From: an uncultured Paracoccaceae bacterium
GTDB taxonomy: Bacteria > Pseudomonadota > Alphaproteobacteria > Rhodobacterales > Rhodobacteraceae
NCBI GenBank assembly: GCA_947502145.1
Contig: CANMYO010000004.1
Coordinates: 186,001 to 250,000, forward strand
Length of the DNA: 64,000 bases
Direction of reading: 5' to 3'
Part shown: one piece after another, positions 46,958-58,417 of the stretch
How the letters are laid out: the number at the start of each line of letters is the position of its first letter
How positions within the stretch are numbered: position 1 is the stretch's first letter
Made by a program: the position numbers and the translations under genes
Notes under the pieces: model-generated
Seen by the model: the letters and a program-made list of their open reading frames with translations, nothing else
Told to the model about the DNA's origin: nothing
The model's database searches: none

Positions 46958-49084
46958 TCAGTCGCGCGCTTGGCGGATCAGGCGCAGGATGTCTTCGGCT
47001 GCTTTGGGAATGTTCGTGCCCGGCCCAAAGATCGCCTTGACCCCTGCATCATACAGGAACTGGTAATCCTGCTGCGGAATGACGCCGCCACAGATCACAA
47101 GAATATCCCCTGCCCCTGCAGCTTCGAGCGCTTTCACCAATTTTGGCGCAAGTGTCTTGTGTCCCGCCGCCTGCGACGAAATGCCGATGACATGCACGTC
47201 GTTGTCAATCGCATCCTGTGCCGCCTCTTCCGGCGTCTGGAACAGCGGGCCAACATCAACATCAAAGCCGATGTCGGCAAAAGCCGTGGCAATGACCTTG
47301 GCGCCCCGGTCGTGGCCGTCCTGCCCCATCTTGACCACCAGCATGCGCGGGCGGCGACCTTCGTCCCCGGCAAAGTCTTCGACGGCTTTCTGGATCGCGG
47401 CAAATCCTTCATCGCCTTCATAAGCGGCCCCGTAGACCCCGGCGAGGGTTTTGACCTCGGCGCGGTGGCGTCCAAATACCTTTTCCATGGCCATGCTGAT
47501 TTCTCCTACGGTTGCGCGGGCGCGGGCGGCTTCGACGGCGGCGGCAAGCAGGTTGGCGTCGCCTTCGGCAGCCGCTTGCAATGCGGAGAGCGCTGCGGTG
47601 CAGGCCACCTCATCCCGGGTCGATCTAATCTGATTGAGGCGGGCGATCTGCGATTCACGCACAGCGACATTGTCGACATCCAGAATGTCGATCGGGTCTT
47701 CGCTGTCCTTGCGATATTTGTTCACGCCGACAATCACCTCATCGCCGCGGTCGATCATCGCCTGCCGCCGGGCGGCAGATTCCTCGATCTTGAGCTTGGG
47801 CATACCAGAGGCGACAGCCTTGGTCATGCCGCCCAGTTCCTCGACCTCTTCGATCAGTTTCCATGCGGCATCTGCGAGTTCATGGGTCAGGCTTTCAACG
47901 TAGTAGCTGCCTGCAAGCGGATCGACGACGTTGGTGACCCCGGTTTCCTCTTGCAGCACCAGCTGGGTATTGCGCGCAATGCGGGCAGAGAAATCAGTGG
48001 GCAACGCAATGGCTTCGTCCAGCGCATTGGTATGCAGCGACTGGGTGCCGCCCAGCACCGCCGACATCGCCTCATAAGCGGTGCGGATGACGTTGTTGTA
48101 GGGGTCCTGTTCCTGCAGGCTGACACCGGAGGTCTGGCAATGGGTCCGCAGCATCGAGGATTTGGGGTTCTGGGGGTTAAACTCTGACATGATCCGATGC
48201 CACAGCAGACGCGCGGCCCGCAGTTTGGCGGCCTCCATGAAGAAATTCATGCCAATGGCAAAGAAGAACGACAGGCGGGGGGCGAATTTGTCCACGTCGA
48301 GCCCGGCCGCAAGGGCCGCGCGCACGTATTCGCGCCCATCGGCCAGCGTATAGGCCAGTTCTTGCACAAGGTTCGCGCCCGCCTCTTGCATGTGATAGCC
48401 CGAAATCGAGATCGAGTTGAATTTCGGCATGTTTTCAGAGGTATATCCGATGATGTCGGACACGATCCGCATCGAGGGTTCAGGCGGATAGACATAGGTG
48501 TTGCGCACCATGAATTCCTTGAGGATGTCGTTTTGGATTGTCCCGGCTAGCAGTGCCGCATCATGGCCTTGTTCCTGTCCTGCCACGATAAACGAGGCCA
48601 GAATCGGGATGACCGCGCCATTCATCGTCATGGAAACGGAAACCTTGTCGAGCGGAATTCCGTCAAACAGGATTTTCATGTCCTCGACGCTGTCGATCGC
48701 AACACCGGCCTTGCCGACATCGCCTTCCACGCGAGGGTGATCGCTGTCGTAGCCGCGGTGTGTGGCCAGGTCAAAGGCGACAGAGACACCCTGCTGGCCC
48801 GCTGCGAGGTTACGACGGTAAAAGGCGTTGGATTCCTCGGCCGTAGAAAAACCGGCATATTGACGGATCGTCCAGGGACGTCCCGCATACATCGTCGCCT
48901 TCACGCCACGGGTATAAGGAGCAGCACCGGGAATGCCGCCGATATGAGGCAACTCGGCTGTATCGGCAGCCGTATAAAGCGGTTTCACCTTGATGCCTTC
49001 CAGCGTGTCCCAGTCCAGCGCATCAAGCGGTTTGCCACGCAATTCAGCCTCGGCCAGCTTTTTCCAATCTGTGGTGTCAGCCAT
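46958..49084 (-). CDS. scpA: Methylmalonyl-CoA mutase
   Basis: 708 residues: the catalytic (beta/alpha)8 barrel for (R)-methylmalonyl-CoA with [46 protein letters not shown], then a C-terminal cobalamin domain with the base-off signature DGHDRG near residue 590 and the conserved [12 protein letters not shown]. Converts methylmalonyl-CoA to succinyl-CoA with adenosylcobalamin. Full-length single-chain form. In the propionate block with pccA/pccB, but no accessory meaB or epimerase is visible here. Also named mcmA/bhbA. Confidence 0.95.
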   Translation of the reverse strand: MADTTDWKKLAEAELRGKPLDALDWDTLEGIKVKPLYTAADTAELPHIGGIPGAAPYTRGVKATMYAGRPWTIRQYAGFSTAEESNAFYRRNLAAGQQGVSVAFDLATHRGYDSDHPRVEGDVGKAGVAIDSVEDMKILFDGIPLDKVSVSMTMNGAVIPILASFIVAGQEQGHDAALLAGTIQNDILKEFMVRNTYVYPPEPSMRIVSDIIGYTSENMPKFNSISISGYHMQEAGANLVQELAYTLADGREYVRAALAAGLDVDKFAPRLSFFFAIGMNFFMEAAKLRAARLLWHRIMSEFNPQNPKSSMLRTHCQTSGVSLQEQDPYNNVIRTAYEAMSAVLGGTQSLHTNALDEAIALPTDFSARIARNTQLVLQEETGVTNVVDPLAGSYYVESLTHELADAAWKLIEEVEELGGMTKAVASGMPKLKIEESAARRQAMIDRGDEVIVGVNKYRKDSEDPIDILDVDNVAVRESQIARLNQIRSTRDEVACTAALSALQAAAEGDANLLAAAVEAARARATVGEISMAMEKVFGRHRAEVKTLAGVYGAAYEGDEGFAAIQKAVEDFAGDEGRRPRMLVVKMGQDGHDRGAKVIATAFADIGFDVDVGPLFQTPEEAAQDAIDNDVHVIGISSQAAGHKTLAPKLVKALEAAGAGDILVICGGVIPQQDYQFLYDAGVKAIFGPGTNIPKAAEDILRLIRQARD

Positions 49085-49180
49085 TGTCTCTCCTATCGCG
49101 GTGCGCCGGTCACGAAAAACTGTTGAGCCTGCGTCATTGCGGACTTAGCTTTTCCGGCGAACACGCCTATATCGGTAGTT

Positions 49181-49642
49181 ATGAAGTTAAAAATTGCAGC
49201 CATGCTGGTGGCTTTGCCGATCAGCGCCCTTGCGGATGATGTGGTTGACCCACTGACCGCATGGGAGGAAGACCGTACGCAGATCTTTGACGCGGGCGAC
49301 CTTACGCTTGATGCGTTCCGGTGGGTTGCACGCCCATTGGTGATTTTTGCGGAAAGCCCGAACGATCCGCAATTCCAGCGCCAGAAGGAATTGATCGAGG
49401 CGCGGTTCGAGGATCTGGGTGTGCGCGACATCATCGTGATCACAGATACCGACCCGGACGCGCTGTCGCCCTTGCGGCAGCGTTTGCGCCCCCGGGCATT
49501 CATGTTGGCGCTGGTCGGGAAAGACGGACAGGTCAAACTGCGCAAACCGGCCCCGTGGGATGTGCGCGAATTATCCCGTTCCATCGACAAAATGCCGCTG
49601 CGCCAACAGGAAATCCGTGACAGGCGTGGGTCTGACAGCTGA
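49181..49642 (+). CDS. DUF4174 periplasmic protein
   Basis: 153 residues with a signal peptide (MKLKIAAMLVALPISALA). The thioredoxin-like core RWVARPLVIFAESPNDPQFQRQKELIEARFEDLGVRDIIVITDTDPD and MLALVGKDGQVKLRKP fits DUF4174, which lacks a CxxC. Function unknown. It starts divergently from scpA, 96 bases apart, and converges on the small membrane gene at 49650, seven bases away. Confidence 0.85.
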   Translation: MKLKIAAMLVALPISALADDVVDPLTAWEEDRTQIFDAGDLTLDAFRWVARPLVIFAESPNDPQFQRQKELIEARFEDLGVRDIIVITDTDPDALSPLRQRLRPRAFMLALVGKDGQVKLRKPAPWDVRELSRSIDKMPLRQQEIRDRRGSDS

Positions 49643-49649
49643 CAAGGCA

Positions 49650-50029
49650 TCACCGGCCCAACCTTTCGCGGAAGGCAAAATGCACAGCAGCAATGCCAAA
49701 CCCATAGGTTGCCAGAACGGCAAGCACGAGGGCGCTTGTGGTGCCAAGGGCGCCAGCCGCGATCACCCGCCCCAAAAAATAGAGAGTCCCATAAACCACC
49801 AGCGCACCATAGAGAAACGTGCGGACCGGCTCTAACGGGACGCCCAGGAACCGGCCAAACAGCCAGAAAACGATGACAGCGATCATGGGCCCGGTCATGG
49901 CAGACCATGGGACGGAGGTTGTTGAGTCGATAACGGCCCCCTCCAGCATCACCACACCAGCCGCCGCAGCAATAATCAGACCACCGCTGACGGCCACAAC
50001 GGCCACGAGAATTTGCCGCGACAACCGCA

Positions 50030-50030
<1 letters not shown>
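49650..50030 (-). CDS. Four-helix membrane protein next to pccA
   Basis: 126 residues with four membrane segments (VAVVAVSGGLIIAAAAGVVM, ... WLFGRFLGV, FLYGALVVYGTLYFLGRV, ALVLAVLATYGFGIAAVHF). Its ATG overlaps the TGA of pccA by one base, so it is cotranslated with the carboxylase. No family recognised; neither its role nor a link to propionate is proven. Confidence 0.75.
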
Positions 50031-52033
<2,003 letters not shown>

Positions 52034-52058
52034 CTTATTGGTCCTTCAAACACGAAAA

Positions 52059-52085
52059 CGCCGCCCGGGAGGCCCCCAGGCGGCG
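52059..52085 (-). terminator. Terminator immediately upstream of pccA
   Basis: Arms CGCCGCC and GGCGGCG (plus 52059-52065 and 52079-52085) with further G-C pairing inside. On the minus strand it is followed by TTTTCGTG, i.e. a T run. It would end transcripts coming from the lipoprotein gene 52123-52299, only 38 bases after that gene's stop. Confidence 0.75.
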
Positions 52086-52122
52086 TGTGACAGGTTGTGT
52101 ATGCGCCGTGATGGCGCGTGAA

Positions 52123-52299
52123 TTAGCTGCCTGGCACGGTGCATTCGCCGTTGTTGCAGACAAGCGGAGCGGCTGTTGGCGTTTCTGCCATGGGCGCAAC
52201 TTCTGCGGCCATTGGCGCTGGTGCGACAACGGGCGACGCGCAGGCCGCGAGTGCGACAAGCGCAAGAAGTGTTGTGGATTTGAATGCAGTGCGAAGCAT
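52123..52299 (-). CDS. Small lipoprotein
   Basis: 58 residues: lipobox VALAAC (Cys near residue 20), then an Ala/Pro-rich linker (ASPVVAPAPMAAEVAPMAETP) and a C-terminal NNGECTV with a second Cys-containing pair (VCNNGEC). GGGGGAA precedes the ATG at 52299. No known family. Between two small lipoprotein genes and pccA. Confidence 0.72.
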   Translation of the reverse strand: MLRTAFKSTTLLALVALAACASPVVAPAPMAAEVAPMAETPTAAPLVCNNGECTVPGS

Positions 52300-52428
52300 A
52301 AGGCCGTTCCCCCAAAGGTGTTGAAATATGCCTGATACTCGCTTTGCTGCGCGGTCCGCGCAAGCCCCATCCGAAGAGATGGGTCGGTCAGGCCAACATT
52401 TCTGCAAGCCTGACCGGAAACTTCGGCC

Positions 52429-52635
52429 TTAACGGCAGAGGTTGACGTCGTCGCAAAGCGCGCCAGCAACGGCACCGCCAAGGGCACCGGTTGTGGTGTT
52501 GCCACCGGTTGCGCTGGCTGCGAGCGCACCAGCGCCTGCACCAACAAGTGCGCGTTCGCCGTCGGTGTCGATGCCGGCGCATGCGCTGAGGCTGACGGCT
52601 GCGGCAAATGCGAGAATTGTTGTAGTCTTAAACAT
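52429..52635 (-). CDS. Small glycine-zipper lipoprotein
   Basis: 68 residues with a lipobox (SLSAC, Cys19), then GIDTDGERALVGAGAGALAASATGGNTTTGALGGAVAGAL, a glycine zipper as in small outer-membrane-anchored proteins, and a terminal CDDVNLC that may form a disulfide. SD-like AAAGGCAG precedes the ATG. Function unknown. Confidence 0.78.
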   Translation of the reverse strand: MFKTTTILAFAAAVSLSACAGIDTDGERALVGAGAGALAASATGGNTTTGALGGAVAGALCDDVNLCR

Positions 52636-52759
52636 TGGATACTGCCTTTGTTAATTTTTCTGACAGAGCATGAATCGCGTCTTTCGGCGGACGCTTCAAT
52701 CCCAAAATTGAAAAAATGGCGCTTTGCTGCCGAAACCGGGGGTTTAGCAAAAAGGATTA

Positions 52760-52788
52760 CCGGCCTGTTCTGGGAAAGAACAGACCGG
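52760..52788 (-). terminator. Terminator downstream of the pccB-side small genes
   Basis: Stem CCGG.CTGTTCT / AGAACAG.CCGG with a small loop (plus 52760-52788), followed on the minus strand by TAATCCTTTTTG. It lies about 190 bases past the stop at 52976 and in the middle of a 340-base gap (52636-52975). The rest of that gap shows no gene; the minus strand upstream of 52635 may hold a promoter. Confidence 0.7.
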
Positions 52789-52975
52789 CAAGGGGAAGGG
52801 TAACGGTGTTGACAAGTTGCAGGCCGCCGCTTGCTGGAACAACGATCTGCATCAAAACGTTGGCACGATTGCAAAGCACACGCATAGGGCGAAGCAGTTT
52901 CGCAGCCTGAATGCGCAGAAACCCGCCGAGATTGGCGCCTTGGCGGCATTTTCCCGCTTAGATGCGGCGCCAACA

Positions 52976-53320
52976 TCATCGAAATGCCTCGGGGAACGAG
53001 ATTTGCGCCGTGGTCAGATCAATTTGCAGGAGAGCGTCATAACTTTCTGGATCAAAAGGATCTTCTGCGGCCACGACCTCGCGCCCGAACAGCCAGGACA
53101 ACCGCCCGGCGTCAAGGTTGCCGCGTTCAAACGGCGCATCGCCAAAATGTTCCCAAAGCGCGCGCATGAAGCCGGCATCCGCGCGCCGATCCGCCGGCTT
53201 GCGGTCCCCATAACGTTCGCGCGCAACCAGTTTGGTCGCCCCATCCTTGTGCGCCCGCCGTATGGTAAATTGAAAGTCAGTACCGGGAAGCCGCCCGGGG
53301 AAACCGCGATGCTTTTCCAT
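52976..53320 (-). CDS. Hypothetical protein in the pcc block
   Basis: 114 residues, soluble. An Arg/Asp-rich N-terminal half is followed by a more structured C-terminus (LDAGRLSWLFGREVVAAEDPFDPESYDALLQIDLTTAQISFPEAF). GGGGGACAG before the ATG at 53320 supports translation. I recognise no family. Between the small peptide gene and a terminator. Confidence 0.65.
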   Translation of the reverse strand: MEKHRGFPGRLPGTDFQFTIRRAHKDGATKLVARERYGDRKPADRRADAGFMRALWEHFGDAPFERGNLDAGRLSWLFGREVVAAEDPFDPESYDALLQIDLTTAQISFPEAFR

Positions 53321-53341
53321 CAGACTGTCCCCCGGATGGGA

Positions 53342-53461
53342 TCAGTCTGTTGCGGTTTGAACCTGCGTTGCAGCGCTGCCGCGTGCCTGCCCTTGCGACC
53401 CGCTGATGGCGACGATTGCCATGAGGGCCGCCACCACAAAGGCTTTGGTGCCGTTTGCCAT
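53342..53461 (-). CDS. 39-residue secreted peptide gene (below usual ORF cut-off)
   Basis: A frame from an ATG at 53461 to a TGA at 53342 encodes MANGTKAFVVAALMAIVAIS followed by a short polar tail (39 residues). The hydrophobic core looks like a signal peptide or membrane anchor. AATCAAGGT precedes the start. The larger frames over the same stretch (to 53676 and 53627) look like random translation. It lies in series with the genes on either side. Confidence 0.45.
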   Translation of the reverse strand: MANGTKAFVVAALMAIVAISGSQGQARGSAATQVQTATD

Positions 53462-53660
53462 ACCTTGATTCCGCTTCGATCTGCCTCGGGCTGCGCCGGA
53501 TTTTCCGATCTTTGCCCAGTCGTGTTGCCTGTGCGCATTGTTGCGCTTTTGGAAACACTAGCCGCAATTGCGTTGCACAGATAGAAGTCGCCATCAATTT
53601 GCTGGCGCTGTGGTGTTGCTGCATCAACGCCGCCGTTTTGCCGTACGTCTGCGATTTCCA

Positions 53661-54050
53661 TCAGAAATCCTCCCACAGGCAGGTGCCATCTTCGATCTTG
53701 TAGGGCTGAAAGAACTGGGTGATGCTGTCGTCAAAGACCCCAAATTCCGTTTCCTGACTGGACACGGAAATTACCACCTCCTGCCCGGCCCAGTCATTGG
53801 CCGCCAAGGAGGGCACGACAACGGCCGCGCAAATGTATTCCAGGTCATCAACCAGATCGCCAAATGTGCGCCCCTCGCCCGCCGGATCAATCGCCGGGCT
53901 GACGAAACGAAACCGCGCGATTGCGGGATCCTCTTCCAGCCGCACATCATAGAGCGTCATCGCAACCCCTGATGGTACCGGCACATCCTGTGCCGCCGCA
54001 GCGGTCGCCATGCACAGCAGGGCTGGCAGGTTAAAGCGGAATATTGTCAT
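53661..54050 (-). CDS. Secreted protein of the DUF6497-like type
   Basis: 129 residues with a signal peptide ([21 protein letters not shown]), then a beta-rich domain with [38 protein letters not shown] and [17 protein letters not shown], ending in a CLWEDF tail with two cysteines in all. Fits the DUF6497 proteins I associate with Rhodobacterales pcc loci (tentative). GGAAGA before the ATG at 54050; it overlaps the 3' end of pccB by 20 bases, so it is translated from the same transcript. Confidence 0.78.
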   Translation of the reverse strand: MTIFRFNLPALLCMATAAAAQDVPVPSGVAMTLYDVRLEEDPAIARFRFVSPAIDPAGEGRTFGDLVDDLEYICAAVVVPSLAANDWAGQEVVISVSSQETEFGVFDDSITQFFQPYKIEDGTCLWEDF

Positions 54051-55557
54051 GCTTCTTCCATGGGTTCTGCAATGATTTGCCCCGCAGAGAGGCAAAGGCG
54101 CGGCAGATCCTGCGGCGGGTTGAGTGGGGCATGATGACTTCGTCGATGAAGCCTTTTTCGGCAGCCACAAAGGGGTTCGCAAAGCGATTTTCATACTCGG
54201 CAGTCCGCTCTGCGATCTCTTCGGGCGATTTTCCACGGTGAATAATCTCTGTCGCGCCCTTGGCACCCATCACCGCAATTTCAGCGGTGGGCCAGGCATA
54301 ATTGAAATCCCCGCGCAGATGCTTTGAGGCCATAACATCATAGGCGCCGCCATAGGCCTTGCGCGTGATGACGGTCACCTTGGGCACTGTCGCCTCACCA
54401 TAAGCAAAGAGCAGTTTCGCCCCGTGTTTGATCACGCCGCCGTATTCCTGGCTTGTGCCGGGCAAAAAGCCGGGGACGTCCACCAATGTCAGGATCGGAA
54501 TTTCAAAGGCATCACAGAAACGCACGAACCGGGCGGCCTTGCGGGAACTGTCAATGTCCAGACACCCTGCCAGCACCATTGGTTGGTTGGCGACAACCCC
54601 CACGGTTGACCCCTCAAGGCGAACAAAGCCGGTGATGATGTTCTTGGCAAAGTCTTCCTGAATCTCGTAAAAATCGCCTTCGTCGCCAAGTTTGTGGATC
54701 AGTTCCTTCATGTCATAAGGCGTGTTGGCGTTGTCGGGGATCAGTGTATCGAGACTGTCCTCGATCCGGTCAACATCATCAAAGAAGGGACGGGTTGGCG
54801 GCTTTTGCTTGTTGTTTAGCGGCAGAAAATCAAACAGGCGGCGGACTTCGGCCAGCGCCTCAACATCGTTATCAAAGGAGCCATCGGCAACGGACGATTT
54901 CTTGGTGTGCGTCGAAGCCCCGCCAAGCTCCTCTGCGGTGACAACCTCATTTGTGACGGTTTTTACAACATCGGGGCCCGTCACAAACATGTAAGAGCTA
55001 TCTTTGACCATGAAGATGAAGTCGGTCATAGCCGGGCTATAGACCGCGCCCCCCGCACATGGCCCCATGATGACGCTGATTTGCGGCACCACACCTGAAG
55101 CCATGATATTGCGCTGGAACACCTCAGCATAGCCGGCAAGCGATGCGACGCCTTCTTGAATGCGCGCGCCACCGGAATCGTTCAACCCGATCACCGGCGC
55201 GCCGTTCTGCATTGCCATATCCATGATCTTACAGATCTTCTGGGCATGGGTTTCCGATAGTGAGCCGCCAAATACGGTGAAATCCTGGCTAAAGACATAG
55301 ACCAAGCGCCCGTTGATCGTCCCCCAGCCGGTGACAACGCCGTCACCGGGCGGACGGTCGTTTTCCATGCCGAAATCGGTACAGCGGTGCGCCACGAACA
55401 TGTCAAATTCTTCAAAACTGCCATCGTCAAGCAGCAGCGAAATCCGTTCGCGGGCGGTCAGCTTGCCCTTGCCGTGTTGTGCCGCAATCCGACGTTCGCC
55501 ACCACCAAGATTGGCCACATCACGACGGTCCTGAAGTTCCTGCAGGATATCTCTCAT
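54031..55557 (-). CDS. pccB: Propionyl-CoA carboxylase, carboxyltransferase beta subunit
   Basis: 508 residues counting from [13 protein letters not shown] at 55557; a GTP/ATP-free carboxyltransferase of the crotonase-like fold. Family signatures: [40 protein letters not shown], the second site [51 protein letters not shown]. Acts with PccA on propionyl-CoA. The TTTGCAAA boxes lie at 55630-55677, upstream of this start. Confidence 0.95.
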   Translation of the reverse strand: MRDILQELQDRRDVANLGGGERRIAAQHGKGKLTARERISLLLDDGSFEEFDMFVAHRCTDFGMENDRPPGDGVVTGWGTINGRLVYVFSQDFTVFGGSLSETHAQKICKIMDMAMQNGAPVIGLNDSGGARIQEGVASLAGYAEVFQRNIMASGVVPQISVIMGPCAGGAVYSPAMTDFIFMVKDSSYMFVTGPDVVKTVTNEVVTAEELGGASTHTKKSSVADGSFDNDVEALAEVRRLFDFLPLNNKQKPPTRPFFDDVDRIEDSLDTLIPDNANTPYDMKELIHKLGDEGDFYEIQEDFAKNIITGFVRLEGSTVGVVANQPMVLAGCLDIDSSRKAARFVRFCDAFEIPILTLVDVPGFLPGTSQEYGGVIKHGAKLLFAYGEATVPKVTVITRKAYGGAYDVMASKHLRGDFNYAWPTAEIAVMGAKGATEIIHRGKSPEEIAERTAEYENRFANPFVAAEKGFIDEVIMPHSTRRRICRAFASLRGKSLQNPWKKHDNIPL

Positions 55558-55629
55558 ACTTGCCCCCGGGGTCATTTACCGGGCAACCTTACCCGAGGGC
55601 GTCACAGGTCAAAAGCTGGAATTGGTAAA

Positions 55630-55677
55630 TTTGCAAAATTTATGAATACTCCGCAATGGTTTTTGCAAAGTTGCAAA
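55630..55677. promoter_or_regulatory. PccR-type boxes in the pccB / MFS intergenic region
   Basis: TTTGCAAA at 55630-55637 and 55662-55669, and GTTGCAAA at 55670-55677. The palindrome TTTGCAAA is the site reported for PccR in Rhodobacter sphaeroides (from memory of the literature, pairs of the motif at short spacing). They lie 73-120 bases upstream of pccB and 71-118 bases upstream of the MFS gene, so one set of sites can serve both directions. Spacing differs from the reported tandem, hence moderate confidence. Confidence 0.65.
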
Positions 55678-55747
55678 TATCGCTATGCACAGACGCAAGC
55701 GCGCCCACGCACATGGACGCGGAAGGGCGAAACCGGTAGGGGAAGTT

Positions 55748-56959
55748 ATGACAACGGCCCCCACGATCCAATTCCTAGATCGCCGCACCCCACCGCACAT
55801 CATCACCTTGATCTTGCTGGCTGGGATTTCGGCACTGAACATGTCGATCTTCCTGCCGTCGCTGAACCGCATGGCAAACAGCTTTGCCACTGATTACGCG
55901 ACGATGCAGATTGCCGTGTCAGGATATCTTGCCGCCACGGCAGTTCTTCAGGTTTTTGTCGGCCCGCTTTCTGACCGGTTCGGGCGGCGGGCAGTGACCT
56001 TGGGATCGCTGATCATCTTCGTCGCCGCCACGGTGGGCGCGCTGCTGGCCACCTCGATCGAGACCTTCCTGACGTTCCGCATTTTGCAGGCAGCCGTAGC
56101 CTCTGGCATGGTGCTGTCGCGCGCCGTTGTCCGGGATATGGTGCCGCAGGAACAGGCCGCATCAATGATCGGATATGTCACCATGGGCATGGCCCTTGTG
56201 CCGATGATCGGCCCAACGATCGGTGGTGTTTTAGATCAGGCATTTGGCTGGCAATCGACCTTTGTTTTCCTGATCGCTGCGGGGGTCGGTGTCTTGACCC
56301 TATGCTTTTTTGACATGGGCGAAACCGTGCAGGGCGGCGGTGTCGGGTTTCGTGAACAGATCCGCAATTACCCGGCCTTGCTGACCTCGCCGCGGTTCTG
56401 GGGTTACGCGGCAAGCGCGGCCTTCGGATCAGGAGCGTTCTTTGCATTTCTGGGTGGCGCGGCCTTTCTGGCTGAAAACATCTACGGGCTGTCCCCGGCC
56501 ATGACCGGTTTGGCGCTGGGGGCCCCGGCGGTGGGATACGCATTTGGGAACTTCCTGTCGGGGCGATATTCGGTCCGGCTGGGCATGAATCGCATGGCAG
56601 TGATCGGCAATAGCGTCGCCAGCGCTGGCATGGCGATGTCATTGCTGCTTAGCCTGGCTGGATTTGAATCAGCTTGGGTCTTTTTCGGGTTCTGTACCGC
56701 CCTTGGCGTCGGCAACGGGATTATGCTGCCAAGCACAATGGCCGGCCTTCTTTCGGTGCGCCCACATCTTGCCGGCACGGCAAGCGGTCTGGGTGGCGCG
56801 ATGATGATTGGTGGTGGCGCAGCCCTGTCACAGTTGGCCGGTGCAATCTTGACTGATAGTGCAATCCCGCTGCAAATTCTGATGCTCGTCAGTGGGTTGT
56901 GCGCGTTGTTGTCAATCTGCCTGGTGATTTGGCGCGAAGGTCGGCTGAGAATCGCTTGA
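55748..56959 (+). CDS. MFS exporter of the Bcr/CflA type
   Basis: 403 residues with twelve membrane segments. The MFS motif A is GPLSDRFGRRAVTLGS between segments 2 and 3, and RILQAAVASGMVLSRAVVRDM is the Bcr/CflA motif. Probable drug or metabolite efflux. GGGGAAGTT precedes the ATG at 55748. It reads divergently from pccB and towards pccR, 57 bases away, so MFS and pccR may share a transcript. Confidence 0.88.
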   Translation: MTTAPTIQFLDRRTPPHIITLILLAGISALNMSIFLPSLNRMANSFATDYATMQIAVSGYLAATAVLQVFVGPLSDRFGRRAVTLGSLIIFVAATVGALLATSIETFLTFRILQAAVASGMVLSRAVVRDMVPQEQAASMIGYVTMGMALVPMIGPTIGGVLDQAFGWQSTFVFLIAAGVGVLTLCFFDMGETVQGGGVGFREQIRNYPALLTSPRFWGYAASAAFGSGAFFAFLGGAAFLAENIYGLSPAMTGLALGAPAVGYAFGNFLSGRYSVRLGMNRMAVIGNSVASAGMAMSLLLSLAGFESAWVFFGFCTALGVGNGIMLPSTMAGLLSVRPHLAGTASGLGGAMMIGGGAALSQLAGAILTDSAIPLQILMLVSGLCALLSICLVIWREGRLRIA

Positions 56960-56969
56960 CGGCAGGAAC

Positions 56970-57008
56970 TTTGCAAAGGCACTTTGCAAGACAGGATTTC
57001 TGCAAAGG
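56970..57008. promoter_or_regulatory. PccR-type boxes directly in front of pccR
   Basis: TTTGCAAA at 56970-56977, TTTGCAAG at 56983-56990 and a weaker TTCTGCAAA ending near 57006. They lie between the MFS stop codon (56959) and the pccR ATG (57017), overlapping the leader, which suggests autoregulation. The spacer between the first two boxes is five bases (four in the published motif, as I recall it). Confidence 0.65.
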
Positions 57009-57016
57009 ATCGCCCG

Positions 57017-58417
57017 ATGGCCGTTCAAAAACTATATGCCGGTGCCAAACTGCGCGAGTTGCGCGGACGGCTGAACATTACCCAGAAGGTTTTCGCTGAG
57101 CGGCTGGGCGTATCGCTGCCCTATCTCAACCAGATGGAGAACAACAACCGGCCGATTTCAACATCGGTGGTTCTGGGGCTGGCCCACGAATTTGGCTTTG
57201 ACGTCACGGAGTTGCAAACCGGCGACGAGGCGCGGCTGATTGGCGACATGCGCGAGGCATTGGCCGATCCGGTCTTTACTGGTCCCGCCCCGGCGCTTGC
57301 AGATTTGCGACTTGCAGCCGCAAATGCCCCTGCCCTGACGCGGGCCTTTCTGGATCTGCACGCGGCCTATCGCCAGACGCATGAGCGCCTTGCATCACTG
57401 GACGAAGCACTGGGACGCGAAGACGCCCGTCCGGCCCCCAGCCCATGGGAAGAAGTGCGCGACTTCTTCCACTATTGCGACAATTACATAGATCCCGTGG
57501 ACCGCGCCGCGGAAATCTTTGCAAGGCGGATTGGGCGCGAAAAGAGCACCGCGCAGGCCGCTGCCGCAGCGCTGCAGGAGACCGGGGTGACTGTGCAGAC
57601 CGGCGATTTCACTGCGATCCGGCAATACGATGCGACCACAAAGGAACTGCGGATATCGCAACATGCGGCACCCGAAACGCAAACCTTCCAGCTGCTGTTG
57701 CAACTCGCGCTGGTACGCCATGAAGACCTGCTTGAAGCCTCGCTTGACTTTGCCCGGTTTCAAAGCCCCGAGGCGCGGGGCATCGCAAAAGTCGGACTGG
57801 CGAACTATTTTGCCGGCGCGTCCCTGATGCCCTACACGCGGTTTCTGACCGCAGCGCAGGACACCCGCCATGACCTTGAGCGTCTTGCAACCTTGTTCGG
57901 GGCCTCGATCGAGCAGATCGCGCATCGGCTGTCGACACTGCAACGCCCTGGCGCGAAGGGCATTCCGTTCTTTTTTGTCAGGGTCGATCAGGCGGGCACG
58001 ATTACCAAACGGCATTCGGCCACGACGCTGCAGTTCGCACGATATGGCGGTGCCTGCCCCTTGTGGAACGTGCATGCGGCGTTTGAAACGCCGGGGCAGT
58101 TCCTGCGACAGCTGGCGGAAACGCCTGATGGAATTCGCTATTTCTGTCTGGCGCGGGATGTCAGCAAAAGTGGCGGCGCCTGGGGCGCCCCAACCCGGCG
58201 CTATGCCATTGGCCTTGGGTGCGAGGTCAAGCATACGCCGGCACTGATCTATGCCGATCACATGCTGTCAGATCACGCGCAAGCCTATGAACCTATTGGC
58301 ATTTCTTGCCGAATCTGTGAACGCAAGGGCTGTCATCAACGTTCTGTCCCGCCGCTGGAACGTCAGCTGCGGGTGGACCCCAACACGCGCGGGGTCCTGC
58401 CCTATCAGCTTGATTAG
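57017..58417 (+). CDS. pccR: ScfR-type short-chain acyl-CoA regulator (PccR)
   Basis: 466 residues. An N-terminal XRE HTH ([42 protein letters not shown], about residues 7-49) is followed by a central regulatory region and a C-terminal DUF2083-like domain, including [14 protein letters not shown] near residue 440, typical of the ScfR family (short-chain fatty acyl-CoA regulators). Next to pccB and with two sets of TTTGCAAA boxes nearby, PccR is the best call; in R. sphaeroides PccR activates propionyl-CoA carboxylase. Start at 57017 is fixed by the HTH. Its TAG shares TTAG with the TAA of betA. Confidence 0.88.
   Translation: MAVQKLYAGAKLRELRGRLNITQKVFAERLGVSLPYLNQMENNNRPISTSVVLGLAHEFGFDVTELQTGDEARLIGDMREALADPVFTGPAPALADLRLAAANAPALTRAFLDLHAAYRQTHERLASLDEALGREDARPAPSPWEEVRDFFHYCDNYIDPVDRAAEIFARRIGREKSTAQAAAAALQETGVTVQTGDFTAIRQYDATTKELRISQHAAPETQTFQLLLQLALVRHEDLLEASLDFARFQSPEARGIAKVGLANYFAGASLMPYTRFLTAAQDTRHDLERLATLFGASIEQIAHRLSTLQRPGAKGIPFFFVRVDQAGTITKRHSATTLQFARYGGACPLWNVHAAFETPGQFLRQLAETPDGIRYFCLARDVSKSGGAWGAPTRRYAIGLGCEVKHTPALIYADHMLSDHAQAYEPIGISCRICERKGCHQRSVPPLERQLRVDPNTRGVLPYQLD

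Noticed and set aside
46970-48187. 405-codon plus-strand frame opposite scpA
   Set aside because: Antisense to methylmalonyl-CoA mutase, no domain signature.
52817-53584. 255-codon plus-strand frame across the small pcc-side genes
   Set aside because: Opposite the genes at 52976-53320 and 53342-53461; no domain, no ribosome site, and the minus-strand genes have proper starts.
53320-53676. 118-codon minus-strand frame (and an overlapping 116-codon one)
   Set aside because: Random-looking protein without hydrophobic or motif pattern; the 39-codon frame in another phase fits better.
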